Positions 11,878 through 23,600 of a stretch of DNA of 64,000 nt are shown here, piece by piece. The notes below the pieces were generated by a model that saw only the letters and a program-made list of their open reading frames with translations, was not told the origin of the DNA and did no database searches. Origin of the DNA: Epiperipatus broadwayi. Lineage: Eukaryota; Onychophora; Udeonychophora; Euonychophora; Peripatidae. The DNA lies in NCBI GenBank assembly GCA_028023455.1, contig JAQFVV010006255.1, forward strand, positions 992,001 to 1,056,000, read 5' to 3'. Made by a program: the position numbers and the translations under genes. Position 1 is the stretch's first letter. Every line of letters starts with the position of its first letter.

Positions 11878-12349
11878 CAGGGGTGGCCAACAAGTCGATT
11901 GTGATCCACTGGTCGATCGCAAAGCCAATTTTGGTCGATTGCGAAGCCAATCTGGCAAGAGCTGTCAGGTAACGAGTGAAACAAATTAAGTCAAGATTTT
12001 CAAGTTTTTTTGTTCTAATTTTTTTTTCAATTCTAGATAGGTGAAGTCCACTAAGTCGTATCATTATTGAAAATAATATTTTTAATCTTGACTTAATGTA
12101 GCTAATATGAATTAATAAATATTGTTAATAATTATACAGGTTGCTTTAATTCCCCCAGACATGAGCTTTTTGGCCCGTTAAATAATTATTTTTTACTACG
12201 TAGATATATAAAAATAGTATATATTTTTACCTCCCTTCACTTAGACTGTGCTTATGACAACAAGTCGATCGCCTATGACAACAAGTTGATCGCAACATAT
12301 TTTAAAAATAAAAAGTAGATCTTATGAACACAAAAGTTGGCCACCCCTG
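11878..12349. mobile_element. hAT-type non-autonomous DNA transposon
   Basis: The terminal inverted repeats are CAGGGGTGGCCAAC and GTTGGCCACCCCTG. They are flanked by a perfect 8-bp target duplication GAATAGAT (11870-11877 and 12350-12357). An 8-bp duplication with CAGGG(G)TGGCC ends is typical of hAT elements. The interior contains repeats of GTCGATCGC-type sequence and no transposase, so it is a 472-bp MITE moved in trans. Confidence 0.9.
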
Positions 12350-12357
12350 GAATAGAT

Positions 12358-13149
12358 AAATTACCATAAACGTTTTTATTATATATTTTTAAAGTTAAGA
12401 AAAATCAAGTGCTCCATATTTTTTCTTTTAAATTTAATATAAAGGAAGATAAAAATTTATAAAATAAAATTGATATATACTGTGAAAAAATATAATGATG
12501 AGCATAATATTTTTTATATTATTTTTTTTTAATTAACAAATATTCTAATTTCATAAAAATGAAATCTATTTATTTACTAGTAAATAAATTTTGGTTTATC
12601 ATGTTCTAAGCGTAATTTTTTGAATTTCTATTAAATTATATATGTATAACTGGAAAGTCAGTTGCTGAGTCAATCATTCATTTTGCCCTCGGTATATATG
12701 TCAGTATAGACCATCCATGAATTAGTGGATTTTCAGTTGCATACAGGAACAGGAATTAAACATTACATTTATATAAAAGTGGTATTGTTTATATGACAAA
12801 ACATGGTAAGAAAAAATGGTTTGTTATCATGAATAAAATGGCACATCATGCTGAAAGCATGCTAAGCATTCCTAATAGCTAAATACACTCAATTTTTTAC
12901 AAATCTCATTGTTTGATTATTATATATTTATTTTATGATTGTTTTATATATGAGTATATACTGAAGGGAAAAAAGGACCTATTTATATGTGAATATAGAT
13001 TCGTGAGTTGGCAATTTTTGTTATTTACTACAATGTGATCTACAAGTGTCAAACTTCCTGCACTTAGCATATTTGTTCTCACTTTCTTTACTTCAATACA
13101 TCAATGGTTATTAAGTTAGAGATTATCATATCATTTCTAGCACAGTTGC
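12358..13149. other. AT-rich interval, nothing recognised
   Basis: No coding potential or repeat pair seen. Confidence 0.6.
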
Positions 13150-13210
13150 AAAATTCCTGGGCCAACTGATGAGTGCTGGTTCAGCACGAAATGCATCTTA
13201 GGAGTCATTT
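13150..13210 (+). ncRNA. Type I hammerhead ribozyme motif, best canonical copy
   Basis: The core CTGATGA is at 13166-13172. Stem II is perfect: GTGCT pairs with AGCAC around loop GGTTC. GAAA follows at 13188-13191. Stem III is the self-complementary hexamer ATGCAT, followed by C at the cleavage position (13197). Stem I pairs AA with TT and TCCT with AGGA, and can extend AAAT with ATTT. All invariant core bases are present. Unlike the other copies, no long inverted repeat surrounds it, so its element has probably decayed. Confidence 0.8.
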
Positions 13211-14770
13211 GTCTTTTATTATATCTTTATTTATATGAATTTAAAAAGAATGGGGAAGTATGGAGGTGTCTATTATATCTATAAATTAAAAATTCTTGCT
13301 ACAAATAAACTAGTTATTTTAGAGTCGAATGCAGGAGACTAAAGATAATACTGGTATTATTGCTAACTTATTATATAGTATGGATTTAAAATAAAGGATT
13401 ATATGTGTTTTAATATAGACCGTTTTTTTTCCTGATGACAAATTAAGACATTAGGTAGCAAGACATTAGTTTTAAGAGATAATTCTTAGATTTTTAAAAT
13501 AATTTATCATATCATATTTTTAGAATTACATTGTGAACTTCATTAACAGAAAAAATGCCCTAAGAAATTGACTCATTAATGAAATCATCAGATTCAAGAA
13601 CTAAATATTCTTGAATTTATTTTCAAACAATTGATTTTAAAAATAAAAAAGAGAAAAAATTTCATTTGATAACATGAATAAAAATATTTTCACAAATTAT
13701 ATTACACACCCATATTAATAGTTGCATGTAAATATACATACATAGAAAAAGCATTATAAGATTTTTAACTACTTTTTTTATATGCGTACGTATTTATTTA
13801 TAAATAATTTGATTATTGATCAATGAATGAAAATATCAATTTTGAGGGTCAATTGAAGAATTGGAAAAACAAAATTAGTTTTGATATTTGAATCTCATCA
13901 TAGAATAATCAAAAAACTCAAATCTATTCATATCTTTCTGTGTATATGTATGTATATTGGTGTCGGTGTCTAGTATGAGCCACTTTTTTTATATTATAAT
14001 TTATGTAAATATATTGATAACAAATGAAATTTTATTTAATTTATTTTTAATATTATTTAATTAAAATGTATAAGGCATTGACGTTTATCGATTTTTTTTC
14101 CCAACAATGGGTGTATTTATTTGTTTAACTGAAAATTCTCATTGTATTTTAATATCGTTTGTTCGAAAAATGTAAAGAACATGTTTGTAGTGCGAATCCA
14201 GTAAATTTTTATTATACTTCATTCATAAATTTAGAAATTTGTTATTAATTTAATTTTTTATAACTAAACAAATGAATCGTGTGTGTGTCTGTATATGAAT
14301 ATAAACATGTAACAAGCACCCAACTCTACCCAAAGTAGGTTCTACAAATTATCTAATATTTAATAAAATAATGGACCTAATTAATTAAAAATTGATTAAA
14401 TTAAAACATCATTAAAATTTATGATATAACTGTAAAATTAAAATATTATAATAAATTATGTTAATATGACATAAAATAATGACAAATTATCTGTGATAAT
14501 GATCCATAGGTTTCTAGTTACTGAACAACTTTTCATACAGAGAGAAAAATCATATATCGATTCGGGATATACAAATAAATGATTGTAAGCAATGGAGCAT
14601 GAAATAATAGTTACTGAATATTCTCCCTTTTTTACCTTAATACAGATTTACAATCATTTGATAAACTCAGGTTTTATATATATACAGGATGTAATAAAAT
14701 AGCAGTAATACTTTGATATTTCATTATTATGGTATATATTAAAGAAAAAATGGTACTATATTTAGTAAAT
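13211..14770. other. AT-rich interval, nothing recognised
   Basis: A long AT-rich stretch without gene, TIR pair or LTR end that I can support. Confidence 0.6.
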
Positions 14771-14921
14771 AAACATCACATGACCACCTCATCTTATGCT
14801 TGTGTATAACTGTTGTTAAAACAGGCAAAACTCACTATATATATTGCCACACACAGCAAACTATAGTAATCAATGGATGCAAGAAGGCTTGTGCATAAAA
14901 TTCCCATCTAGTGCCTACTCA

Positions 14922-14980
14922 TCAAATATCCCCAGACTAGTTTCTGGCTTATGGCCTTTGTCAGTGAGGAGCCTTGGATC
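14922..14980 (-). ncRNA. Hammerhead motif, copy 1, core mutated
   Basis: Read on the minus strand: CTGACAA in place of CTGANGA (G8 to A), stem II GGC/GCC with loop CATAA, GAAA, stem III ACTAGT, then the cleavage triplet GTC. G8 is essential in the known mechanism, so it is predicted inactive. Confidence 0.6.
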
Positions 14981-15588
14981 TGAGAGCACTGCACCTAGAT
15001 CTTAGGTTGTAATGCAACCCTCCAGCAACCACCTTTTATCTCCATTTAACTACAAAATCATGAGTCTTAAACTGAAAACACCTTAATGTTTTCAATCCAA
15101 GCCCATTAGCTTATATAGTCATATGGGTCTGAATCCAGTTGAGTATCCATACATGTTAGGGTCTGTGCTGCTTCAATAACCATAGCCACAACTATCTTCT
15201 TAGGCAGGATTGGTTTTAAGCCAATAAACATCACATGAGCAAGCTAGAGTAATCAATGAATGCCAGAATATATATACTGAGTGTTGCCTGTTTTAACAAC
15301 AGTTATACACAAGCATAAGAGGAGGTAGTCATGTGATGTTTATTGGCTTAAAACCAATCCTGCCTAATAGGATAGTGGTGGCTATAGTTATTGAAGAACC
15401 AAAGACACCAAAATGTATAGGTACTGAACTGGGGTTCAGACCCATATGATTATATAAGCTAATAGGCTTGGATTGAAAACATTAAGGTGTTTTTAGTTTA
15501 AGACTCATGGTTTTGTAGTTAAATGGAGATAAAAGATGGTTACTGGAGGATTGCATTAGATCCTAAGATTTAGGTGCAGTGCTCTCAG

Positions 15589-15647
15589 ATCCAAGTCTCC
15601 TCACTGATAAAGGCCATAAGCCAGAAACTAGTCTGGGGATATTGGAT
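15589..15647 (+). ncRNA. Hammerhead motif, copy 2, core mutated
   Basis: Stem I ATCCAA pairs with TTGGAT, and CA with TG. The core reads CTGATAA (15604-15610; G8 to A). Stem II GGC/GCC, GAAA, stem III ACTAGT and GTC (15631-15633) are otherwise intact. Predicted inactive. Confidence 0.65.
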
Positions 15648-16043
15648 GAGTAGGCACTAGATGGGGATATTATGCACAAGCCTTCTGGCATCCATTGACT
15701 ACTCTAGCTTGCTATGTGTGGCAATATATATTATGAGTTATGCCTGTATTAACAACAGTTATACACAAGCATAAGAGGAGATGGTCATGTGATGTTTATT
15801 GGCTTAAAACCAATCCTGCCTAATAGGATAGTGGTGGCTATGATTATTGATGAACCAAAGACACCAAAATGTATGGGTACTGAACTGGGTTCAGACCCAT
15901 ATGACTCTATAAGCTAATGGGCTTGGATTGAAAACATTAAGATGTTTTCAGTTTAAGACTCATGGTTTTGTAGTTAAATGGAAATAAAAGGTGGTTGGTA
16001 GAGGATTGCATTAGATCCTAAGATCTAGGTGCAGTGCTCTCAG

Positions 16044-16105
16044 ATCCAAGGTTTCTCACTGAGAAAGGCAATAAGCCAGAAACTAGGCTGGGGATATTGA
16101 ATGAG
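16044..16105 (+). ncRNA. Hammerhead motif, copy 3, core and cleavage site mutated
   Basis: The core reads CTGAGAA (G8 to A again) and the cleavage triplet is GGC instead of GTC (16086-16088). Stem I ATCCAA remains, but its partner is now TTGAAT. Predicted inactive. Confidence 0.6.
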
Positions 16106-16205
16106 TAGGCACTAGATGGGGATTTTATGCACAAACCTTCTGGCATCCATTGATTGCTCTATCTTGCTGGGTGTGGCAATATATATAGTGAGTTTTGCCT
16201 GTATA

Positions 16206-18660
16206 TTTAGTAAGTGATATTTTGTATAAAAAGAAATTAAAATTCTCTGAACTATCTCACTTAAGTATATATTTTACTCATTTAACTGCCTATAGAAGCT
16301 GTATTATATCTAAAATAACTAAAAAAGATCATAGAAGTGAAAAGTCATTCTATTCTACTTCAACAATCTGAATTGGGGTAATATCATCTTAGGAGATGAT
16401 AGTATTGTCTGAAAACAATGTTTTCCCAAATGATAAATAAGATCTAATTTATTCAGACAATCTGCAATTGAAGTATATGCACTTACAAAATAATTAAATC
16501 AAAAAATATTATGATATGGTTACCTAAATCATATCTCATAGTTTTGGCAAAAGGCAGCCTTCTCTGGTAAGCTTCTTTTAGTGATCATCAAAAAAAGTTA
16601 TTTTTCAATGAGTCTATGATATGAGTATAGTTTATCTATTTGTATTCAATGACAGCTTTCTTATTGAGTATTCTTATTAAAACCAATATTTTAAAGTAAT
16701 TTCTGCTTGATTGTAGATATTCTAACTTTTGAAATTTATTATAAATTACAGTGATAAACAGCAAAGCATTTAGATATGTGTAATGCTTTGTAATGATCTG
16801 TTTCATTGTGATGCATCTACAATCTTTTCTAAATATTTTTCAGTGTTAACTCATCCAAGAAGCATTGCATTCTGACTAATATCACCCTTTAATTTTTGAT
16901 TAACGTAATAATAAAACTTAATTTCATGCTGTGGTTTAACTAATTGTATGACAATAATTGTAATTCTTTTAAACAGACTGGTTTGAAATAACTTTTCATG
17001 TTATGAAATTGATAACAATTTTCTGTTAGATAATCTTTATTATCTTCTTATGGTTTCTTATTTAAATAAAAAAAAATTATTACATTTCATGATATTTAAA
17101 AACTATAGTACTAATATACCAGGTTTTCTCATTGTTTTGTTAAACTATTTCATTTATTAGTAACCACATAAAAATGTCTGTGATCATTATAAAAACAGAG
17201 CAACGGGTGTGAAAGGATGAAAATCCTTACTGTTTAAATTACATACTATCTCTGTGCTAATTTATAATTATTCTGAGTTTAAACATGTAGTAAATTTAAA
17301 GATTTTATGAGGTTAATATGCAGAAAGAAAATAATGGAAGTAAAGTGAACAGAAAAACATTTTTACACTTTTAAACTGAGATGCTTTAGATTGACTAATA
17401 TAACTAGAAAGTACATTTAAAAGTAAGACAGCCACTCTTATTTTTCAAAAGTCTATTTTGTGTCTTAGTTTGAGAGTTCCTTCAATGCTCAACAAGGCAT
17501 TGTTGAGATATTGTAAAAATAGCACAACGCATGTGTTCGCATATAAAATCCTTACTGTTTAACTTACATATTACATAATATCATCTTTACAAATTTGAAT
17601 AGTTTATTATTGAAAATGTATATAACAAATAACTATCACAACTACTTTGTGTAAATAAAAAATCATTTTAAAATTCGAATGCATTAAAACTTAGAATAAT
17701 AGAGTATAAAAATTATATTTATAGTTACAGATAAAATGTAAAAGATTTCAGTGTTGTGTGGGTAGATTGTTGGCCAGATCTTAGATTCGCATGGTTAAAG
17801 TGATGACATTAACCTCAATCATATTGTTAGAAAATTTGAAGTTTAATTTTTAAAAGCTGTTAAACATTAAAAATTTGAGATATGATTTTTAGGCTGGATA
17901 TGTTCCTGAGGCATGAAATTCTCATAAAAAATGTTTGTGGTTATGATACTTTTTCTTAAGTTTGCTAAAACAGAATTATTATTTTTTTTGCTAGTAATTG
18001 CATTTTAGTAACTTCATATATATATATTGTAACAGTTTTCGTTATATTTAATATTTAATTTCTACTGTTACCTCAAGCAAGAAGCAAATACAAACCTAAT
18101 TAAGGTTTAAATCTATATTCCTGACTGAACACTAAAAAAATACGCACATGCCCCTCGGCTTCAGAACAAGTATTCATAAGGAATGCTTTATTAGGCACCC
18201 AGTGCTTGAAATATTTGTAAACTTTTCTCGGAGATTATCATGGAAACAGACGAATAGCCACCTTCTCCTTCTTTGTTTATTCCACTTTTCTTCTCTTTAG
18301 AATAAAAGAAAAAGAATAAAAGAAAAAATATATATATTTGCCCCTTATTTTATTTAAATCTAAAGTTAACCACATAAGTTTTAATAACCTAGATTTAATT
18401 TGTTACTGTTATTCATTCGCTTGGTGAAAAAAGAATGAACAAGCAAGACAACTATTTTTTAGCAGTAATAATGTTTAATAAAAAAATAAAAATTATCAAG
18501 TTGAATGACATAATGAATTCAAATATCTAAAATAACAAACAAATCTATAAACATTGAAATAAAATGACAAAAAATCAAGTCAAATGTCACATGACTTGAT
18601 TTTAATAAAGCTCGTATTTACAAATGTTATATATAGAGCTCGCAAAACAAGCTCTTAACA
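16206..18660. other. AT-rich interval with a weak direct repeat
   Basis: No gene recognised. A phrase around AAAATCCTTACTGTTTAA occurs at about 17219 and 17546 with similar flanks over about 70 bases, suggesting two fragments of one old repeat. Confidence 0.5.
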
Positions 18661-18668
18661 AGCTTTGA

Positions 18669-18730
18669 GAATATCCTCAATCCAAGACCGGTTTCTGCTT
18701 CTGGCATCGTCAGTGAGGTTTTAGAATATT
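18669..18730 (-). ncRNA. Type I hammerhead motif (family 3, left arm), core intact
   Basis: Minus-strand reading: CTGACGA (plus 18707-18713), stem II TGC/GCA with loop CAGAA, GAAA, stem III ACCGGT (self-complementary), cleavage triplet GTC. Outer stem I pairs GAATAT with ATATTC. The base after GTC is T then T instead of TG, which weakens the inner stem I. Confidence 0.65.
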
Positions 18731-19100
18731 CATTAGATTAAAAATACTAGGACAAGCCCAGCACTTTATCTAATGTATAACTATTGAGAAGAAAATCAGA
18801 AATTTTCAGACATCCATATGTATAAAAATCCAGCTATCTAACTCAAGTAGCCATATGGGACTGAACTAAGTTCGGATACACCATATATTAATAGCATTAG
18901 TAATATAAAATTGCCAAAGCCTTAATAGCAAAAACTAAAGCTATTAATATATGGTGTATTTAAACTTATTTCAGTCCCATATGGCTATTTGAGTTAGCTG
19001 GATTTTTAGACATATGGATGTCTAAAAATTTCAGATTTTCTTCTCAATAGTTATACATTAGAGAAAGTGCTGGGCTTGTCCTAATATTTTTAATCTAATG

Positions 19101-19153
19101 AATATCCTGGCACTTCACTGATGACGGCAGAAGCAGAAACTGGTCTGGGGTAT
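19101..19153 (+). ncRNA. Type I hammerhead motif (family 3, right arm), core intact
   Basis: CTGATGA at 19118-19124, a short stem II (GC/GC, loop AGAA, with one base lost relative to the left arm), GAAA at 19136-19139, stem III ACTGGT, cleavage triplet GTC at 19143-19145. Stem I pairs CA with TG and ATATCC with GGGTAT. Confidence 0.7.
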
Positions 19154-19156
19154 GCA

Positions 19157-20067
19157 AAGTATGTGTATAGAAAAATAAAAAGTTGTATTAGATCAATAAC
19201 ATAGTCTCAAGAGCTGCATAAGAAAATTATGATAGGCAAATTAATGCAAGTATGAAAGAAACATAAATAAATATAAATAAAATCAAAGATTACACTAATG
19301 CCTTGAGGCAGAGCATCATATGCATAATTTGCTAGGAATATAAAGTAAGTCAAACCTATATATAAGGTTTAGAAATTCCATTGATTAATGACTATCTTGG
19401 CCCAAAGGTCAACGAGTACTATAACAATATTCACAAGTTGATATAGGTAAATTAATTACACAGTATAGAACTAATGCAGAGTTTATGTATTAAATATATA
19501 GGGTGTATGAAAGATCTGCATAGTTAAAGTTTAATTTATTCTTAGATGAAAGATGGGATATATTATTCATTCAGTGGATGGGAGAAAGTTCAAGTTTTAG
19601 GCCTATCAAGTTTTAGCCTAAGAAATACATGAATTAAGTCTCTAGTCTCATCTGGCTCCAGGTTTGGTCAGTTAGCCAAGGCTGACAAGTTCATTTATCC
19701 TCATCTTTTTATCTTGTAGAGGGACTTGAAAAATCGATTAACCGTTGAGTCATCACAGCTATGAGTGATTTTAAAGAGAAAAAGAGACGTATTTTGTTAT
19801 ACACCCCCTTACCCTTCTTTTTTCTTTTCTTTTTTTTTTTTAGAAATAAAAGTCTTTACAGTCTTTTAACTAATTTTCAATTAATTATTAACCCTTTTAC
19901 GAGTTTTATATATATATTCTTTCCCTTTTAGTTTTTGAAAAATATCAATGATCTAATTATTTTAATTTTTTTGTTTGTTTCACTTTTAACTAATTTCTTT
20001 TTTTTTTATTAATAATAAATACATACATGTGTGACCACAACCGTATATAGTTGGCACAATATATAAC
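19157..20067. other. AT-rich interval, nothing recognised
   Basis: No gene or repeat pair supported. A poly-T/poly-C-rich patch lies at 19800-19845. Confidence 0.55.
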
Positions 20068-20335
20068 ATATTTTGTTGGTTCATCCGTGTAAGCTTTTAA
20101 TTTAAAAAAACTCTAACATTTCGACTTGATCACAAAAGTTCTCAACTGGGAAATGCACCTCTACAATTATAGTTTTCATTTCCCAGCTGAGGTCTTGGGT
20201 GATCAGTTTACAGCACCTCTACAATTATATTGTTTTCATTTCCTAGTTGAGGGTTTATGTGATCAAGTCGAAACATTGGAGTTTTTTAAAATTAAAAATT
20301 TACATGGATGAACCAGCAAAATGTGTTTTTATATC
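20068..20335. repeat. Imperfect palindrome with an internal tandem repeat
   Basis: The left arm from about 20070 (GGTTCATCCGTG, then TTTCGACTTGATCACA, then CAACTGGGAAATG) is mirrored by the right arm to about 20330 (CATTTCCTAGTTG, TGTGATCAAGTCGAAA, CATGGATGAACC). The loop repeats CACCTCTACAATTATA twice, about 57 bases apart. No hammerhead core is present. It resembles the other fold-back units in size and is probably a related or convergent fold-back element. The 61-codon frame across it is incidental. Confidence 0.75.
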
Positions 20336-20526
20336 TGAAACCCGTGAAACATTCACATGAACATATATATTTATTGTTCAAACCCTACATTTCACACCTC
20401 AAAGACTTCACAAGGAAAGGAAGATAATTTGTTTTCTCCTCTCTTCGACTGACTTTTATTAGTGAAAGGGACAATGTATAGATTTTGAATAGTTTAATAG
20501 TTATATATTTTTTTTCATATGTCATA

Positions 20527-20614
20527 GCATCGGCCGGGACGCGAACCCACAACCGTCTGCAACCAACTACTTGCTTGCATGGCGGTTGCGATAACTCTCG
20601 GCTAACAACGCAAG
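20527..20614 (-). other. tRNA-like sequence with polymerase III boxes
   Basis: On the minus strand a TAGCCGAGAG segment resembles an A box and GGGTTCGCGTCCC a T-arm with B box (GGTTCGNNNCC). The 5' GCGTTGT can pair with the 3' GCCGATGC end as an acceptor-like stem. The middle forms an extended hairpin (AACCG..CGGTT enclosing TGCAA..TTGCA) in place of a normal anticodon arm, so this is probably a tRNA-derived repeat and not a functional tRNA. It is clearly more GC-rich than its surroundings. Confidence 0.5.
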
Positions 20615-20690
20615 ACTAATAGTTATATTTAAGAATTAAATATATTGAGCATATATAAATAGTTGTCTGTAGACACAAACTCCATACAGT

Positions 20691-23600
20691 TGTAACGGTC
20701 AGGTTTGTACATTTGCTCAACAGACTGAGAGTCCAAGCCAGAGAACCAAAAGCTGACCAAGTCGGGATAGTAATATCCTACGTCTGATCATACCTCAACC
20801 CTCTCACTCGTGCTTCCAAGTCAACCCATTGCGAATGACATGTCTGAGGTTACACTCGATATCTCTTTGATCGCGTTCCAGCAATAGCAAAGCAGTAAAA
20901 CATGAGACATTCCCCCCTTATTACATATTCTATTATATACCTTAACTAGTGATTCATAAGATAATGAGCAAGTAATGAGACTGAGACAAATTTATATTTC
21001 ATAAATTTAATATAACAATAAATACCCAAGCATAGTGGGTTGTGTACAGCTAGCTCACACGCAGGTGAGTGGATTCTCAGGGTTATAAATAATACAAAGC
21101 AATGAATGCATGCTCAGAGTTATAAAACAATATTATTACAAAGCATTGAGTATGTTTTCTCAGGGTATAAAATGATATTACAAAGCAATAGACTCTTAGT
21201 AAGCTTATGTCACCTTACATGTTGTAATTCATGCCATGTTTTATATGTTTGAAATCGGTTAGTTAGCTAGAGTAATCGAGTTGATAGATAAATGCTAGAT
21301 ATTACTAATACGTTGAAGATTATATCATTGTTGCTAAGTTTAAAATATTATAATGACTAAGTTTAAGATTATATTATAAATATATTCAAAATCATATTAT
21401 AGATATTTGCGTGATATAATATTGTTATACAGATAAACGCATTAACTCAGATTCTAGGTTGGATCAAAGCCGAAGTCACTTTCTAGGGAAACTTATGTGG
21501 TGGCAGGGGAATGTAAGATTCTAGTGCGTTAGAAACTATACTATCAGATAAGTGCGGCTCGAATGCATTCTTAATGGGGTTTATTACCTAGTAAACGGTT
21601 CCCTAACCGATCTGCTTGCTACAATGGAAGAGGCCTTTTTATTAAGAACAGAAGATTGGCTTATAAGCCCTTTGGAAACGCTTTGGTTTCGTTATATAAG
21701 AATAAATGTCACATTTGCCTAAACTTTCGAGGTGTGACTTGACGAAATACGAAGAACTGTCACAGTGGCCTAAACTTTCGAGGCGTGCCTGGACGTGGAA
21801 CAATCTTGAGATGGGCCATTATAGACATAGCAAGTAGATATGCATTTTTATGCAAATTAGCAATACATTCGCAACGCTAAATTAATATTTAATAAATTTA
21901 ATTACGCCAAAATCTTAGCTTCTTCAGTGCTACTACCACCGGTCAGTTCATAACTGAGATTATTAAATGATAAAATGATGGCGATAATGAGAATCTGATT
22001 TAAGGGTTTTCTGCATAGCTACTTATAGAACTGGGGACATTAGTTATATAGTATAACTAGATCTAATATCAAACGGATTGTTAAATAATAAAATGTGAGT
22101 TATAACATAGCTCACGCAAATTTTGATGTTTAAGTAAATTACACATCTTAAATAAATCGTCAAAATAGACCTTACTAATAATGAAAAATGGGTTTTAACT
22201 AACGAATGCAAATCTATATTTTAAATAGCTTGCGTGAAATATACTTTTTCAGATAACTGGCAAAATACATATTTTAAATCATTTACGCAAATATAATTCT
22301 TAAATAACTTGGGCAAAATCTGCGTTTTAAATAGCCTACGCAATATATACGTTTTAACTAACTTTAGCAACATTTTCATTTTATATAACTTTAGAAAAGA
22401 TGCGTTTTAAATAATAGACGCTAAATATACCTTTTAAATAACTTTAGCAAAACATTTTCATTTTCCATTAACTGGAGAAAAGATGCGTTTTAAATAATAT
22501 ACGCAAATATACATTTTAAAATAAGTTTATCAAAAGATTTTAAATAACTGGCTCGATTCACTCTAGCACAAATATAATTCAGAAAAGAGTCTTAGCTATA
22601 TTCTTTATATCGCAATATTGATATAATAAAAGTAATTGATCACTCCCCTCCCCCCAATAATTTATTAACACACCAGACTCCGTTCTGATAAAAACACAGC
22701 ATAAATCAATAAACATGAACTTAAAATATAAGAATTGCATAAAATGATCAATAAGATAATAATTTAGACATAAAAATTTATAGTATGGTTTTATAGAAAC
22801 TAGATGTGTGTGATTATTTAAATTATTAATGATCAACGGCTATTTAAAGTTATTAATGATCAAGCAAGAATTGAGGGTGTTCTAAGATTTAAACCATTTT
22901 ACGATAAACATTTTAGTGGAACATTTAGAAATATTATAAATTATGTGATTTATTTAGCTAGCTTTCATTTAGTATACGTTTTAGTTAGGAAATGTAATAT
23001 TTTGTAGAAAGGATTTACCGGAAAGTCTTTAAGGCCTTGTTCATTGCGCTTCTCTTTATAAACAGTCAGGCTGGGCTTCTCTTAGGTTTTAGTCTGGATG
23101 TAACTTCGTGAATTTATCTCGGTGGCAGCTTTCTCCATTTCTCTGATCAGGAACTATCTGGTCTCTCGGATACATCTTTCTTACAGTGATGGGCATGGTG
23201 GAGGTTTTCTGTCATCGGTAGCCGCTCGTGGAAGAGCAAATGGCTGTCTCTGTGTCTTCTAGCCAACGGTCATTTTATAGCAGCTTGGATGATGGTTTTT
23301 TTTTTAGATTTAGCAGTCTAAACGGCAGGAACAGTTTTCTTAGTTAACTCGGGTCTTCGGAAATAAAATTTGGCAGCAAGCACAAATTTCTCAGCAACAG
23401 AAAAAAATTTACACGGATGATGATAGATGATGGAAGAGGCTAGGTTAGAGAGTTGGTGGCTATTTTGGGCCCCTTTTTATGCTGTATTTTTGACAGAAGT
23501 AACCTCCTACTTTGAGTCTTGCCACATCACAAGATGACTAGTTCAAACTAGCCTTTAACCAAATATCCAGTTAGTAAAATATTAAGTATATCTAAATCTG

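Larger units (their letters stand above)
14771..16205. mobile_element. Hammerhead monomer cluster: one inverted and two tandem copies
   Basis: Three copies of a roughly 456-bp unit. Copy 1 (about 14771-15227) is on the minus strand; copies 2 and 3 (from about 15301 and 15757) are head-to-tail on the plus strand, spaced 456 bases. A short extra minus fragment at 15227-15262 marks the inversion joint. Each unit contains GTTATACACAAGCATAAG, a conserved middle (TTAAGACTCATGGTTTTGTA) and a hammerhead near its 3' side. Tandem hammerhead monomers are the hallmark of retrozyme-type elements. The inverted copy makes the whole cluster able to fold into a giant hairpin. No protein is encoded. Confidence 0.85.
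18665..19156. mobile_element. Fold-back element with two outward-facing hammerheads
   Basis: The left arm (about 18665-18895) and right arm (about 18940-19156) are diverged inverted copies around a 44-base loop. Shared inverted segments include CCATATGG, TTATACATTAGA and GGACAAGCCCAGCAC-type sequence. Each arm ends in a hammerhead, minus strand on the left and plus strand on the right, so both read outward. Confidence 0.85.

Noticed and set aside
13575-13600. Minus-strand CTGATGA
   Set aside because: No GAAA at the right distance and no stem II; a chance heptamer.
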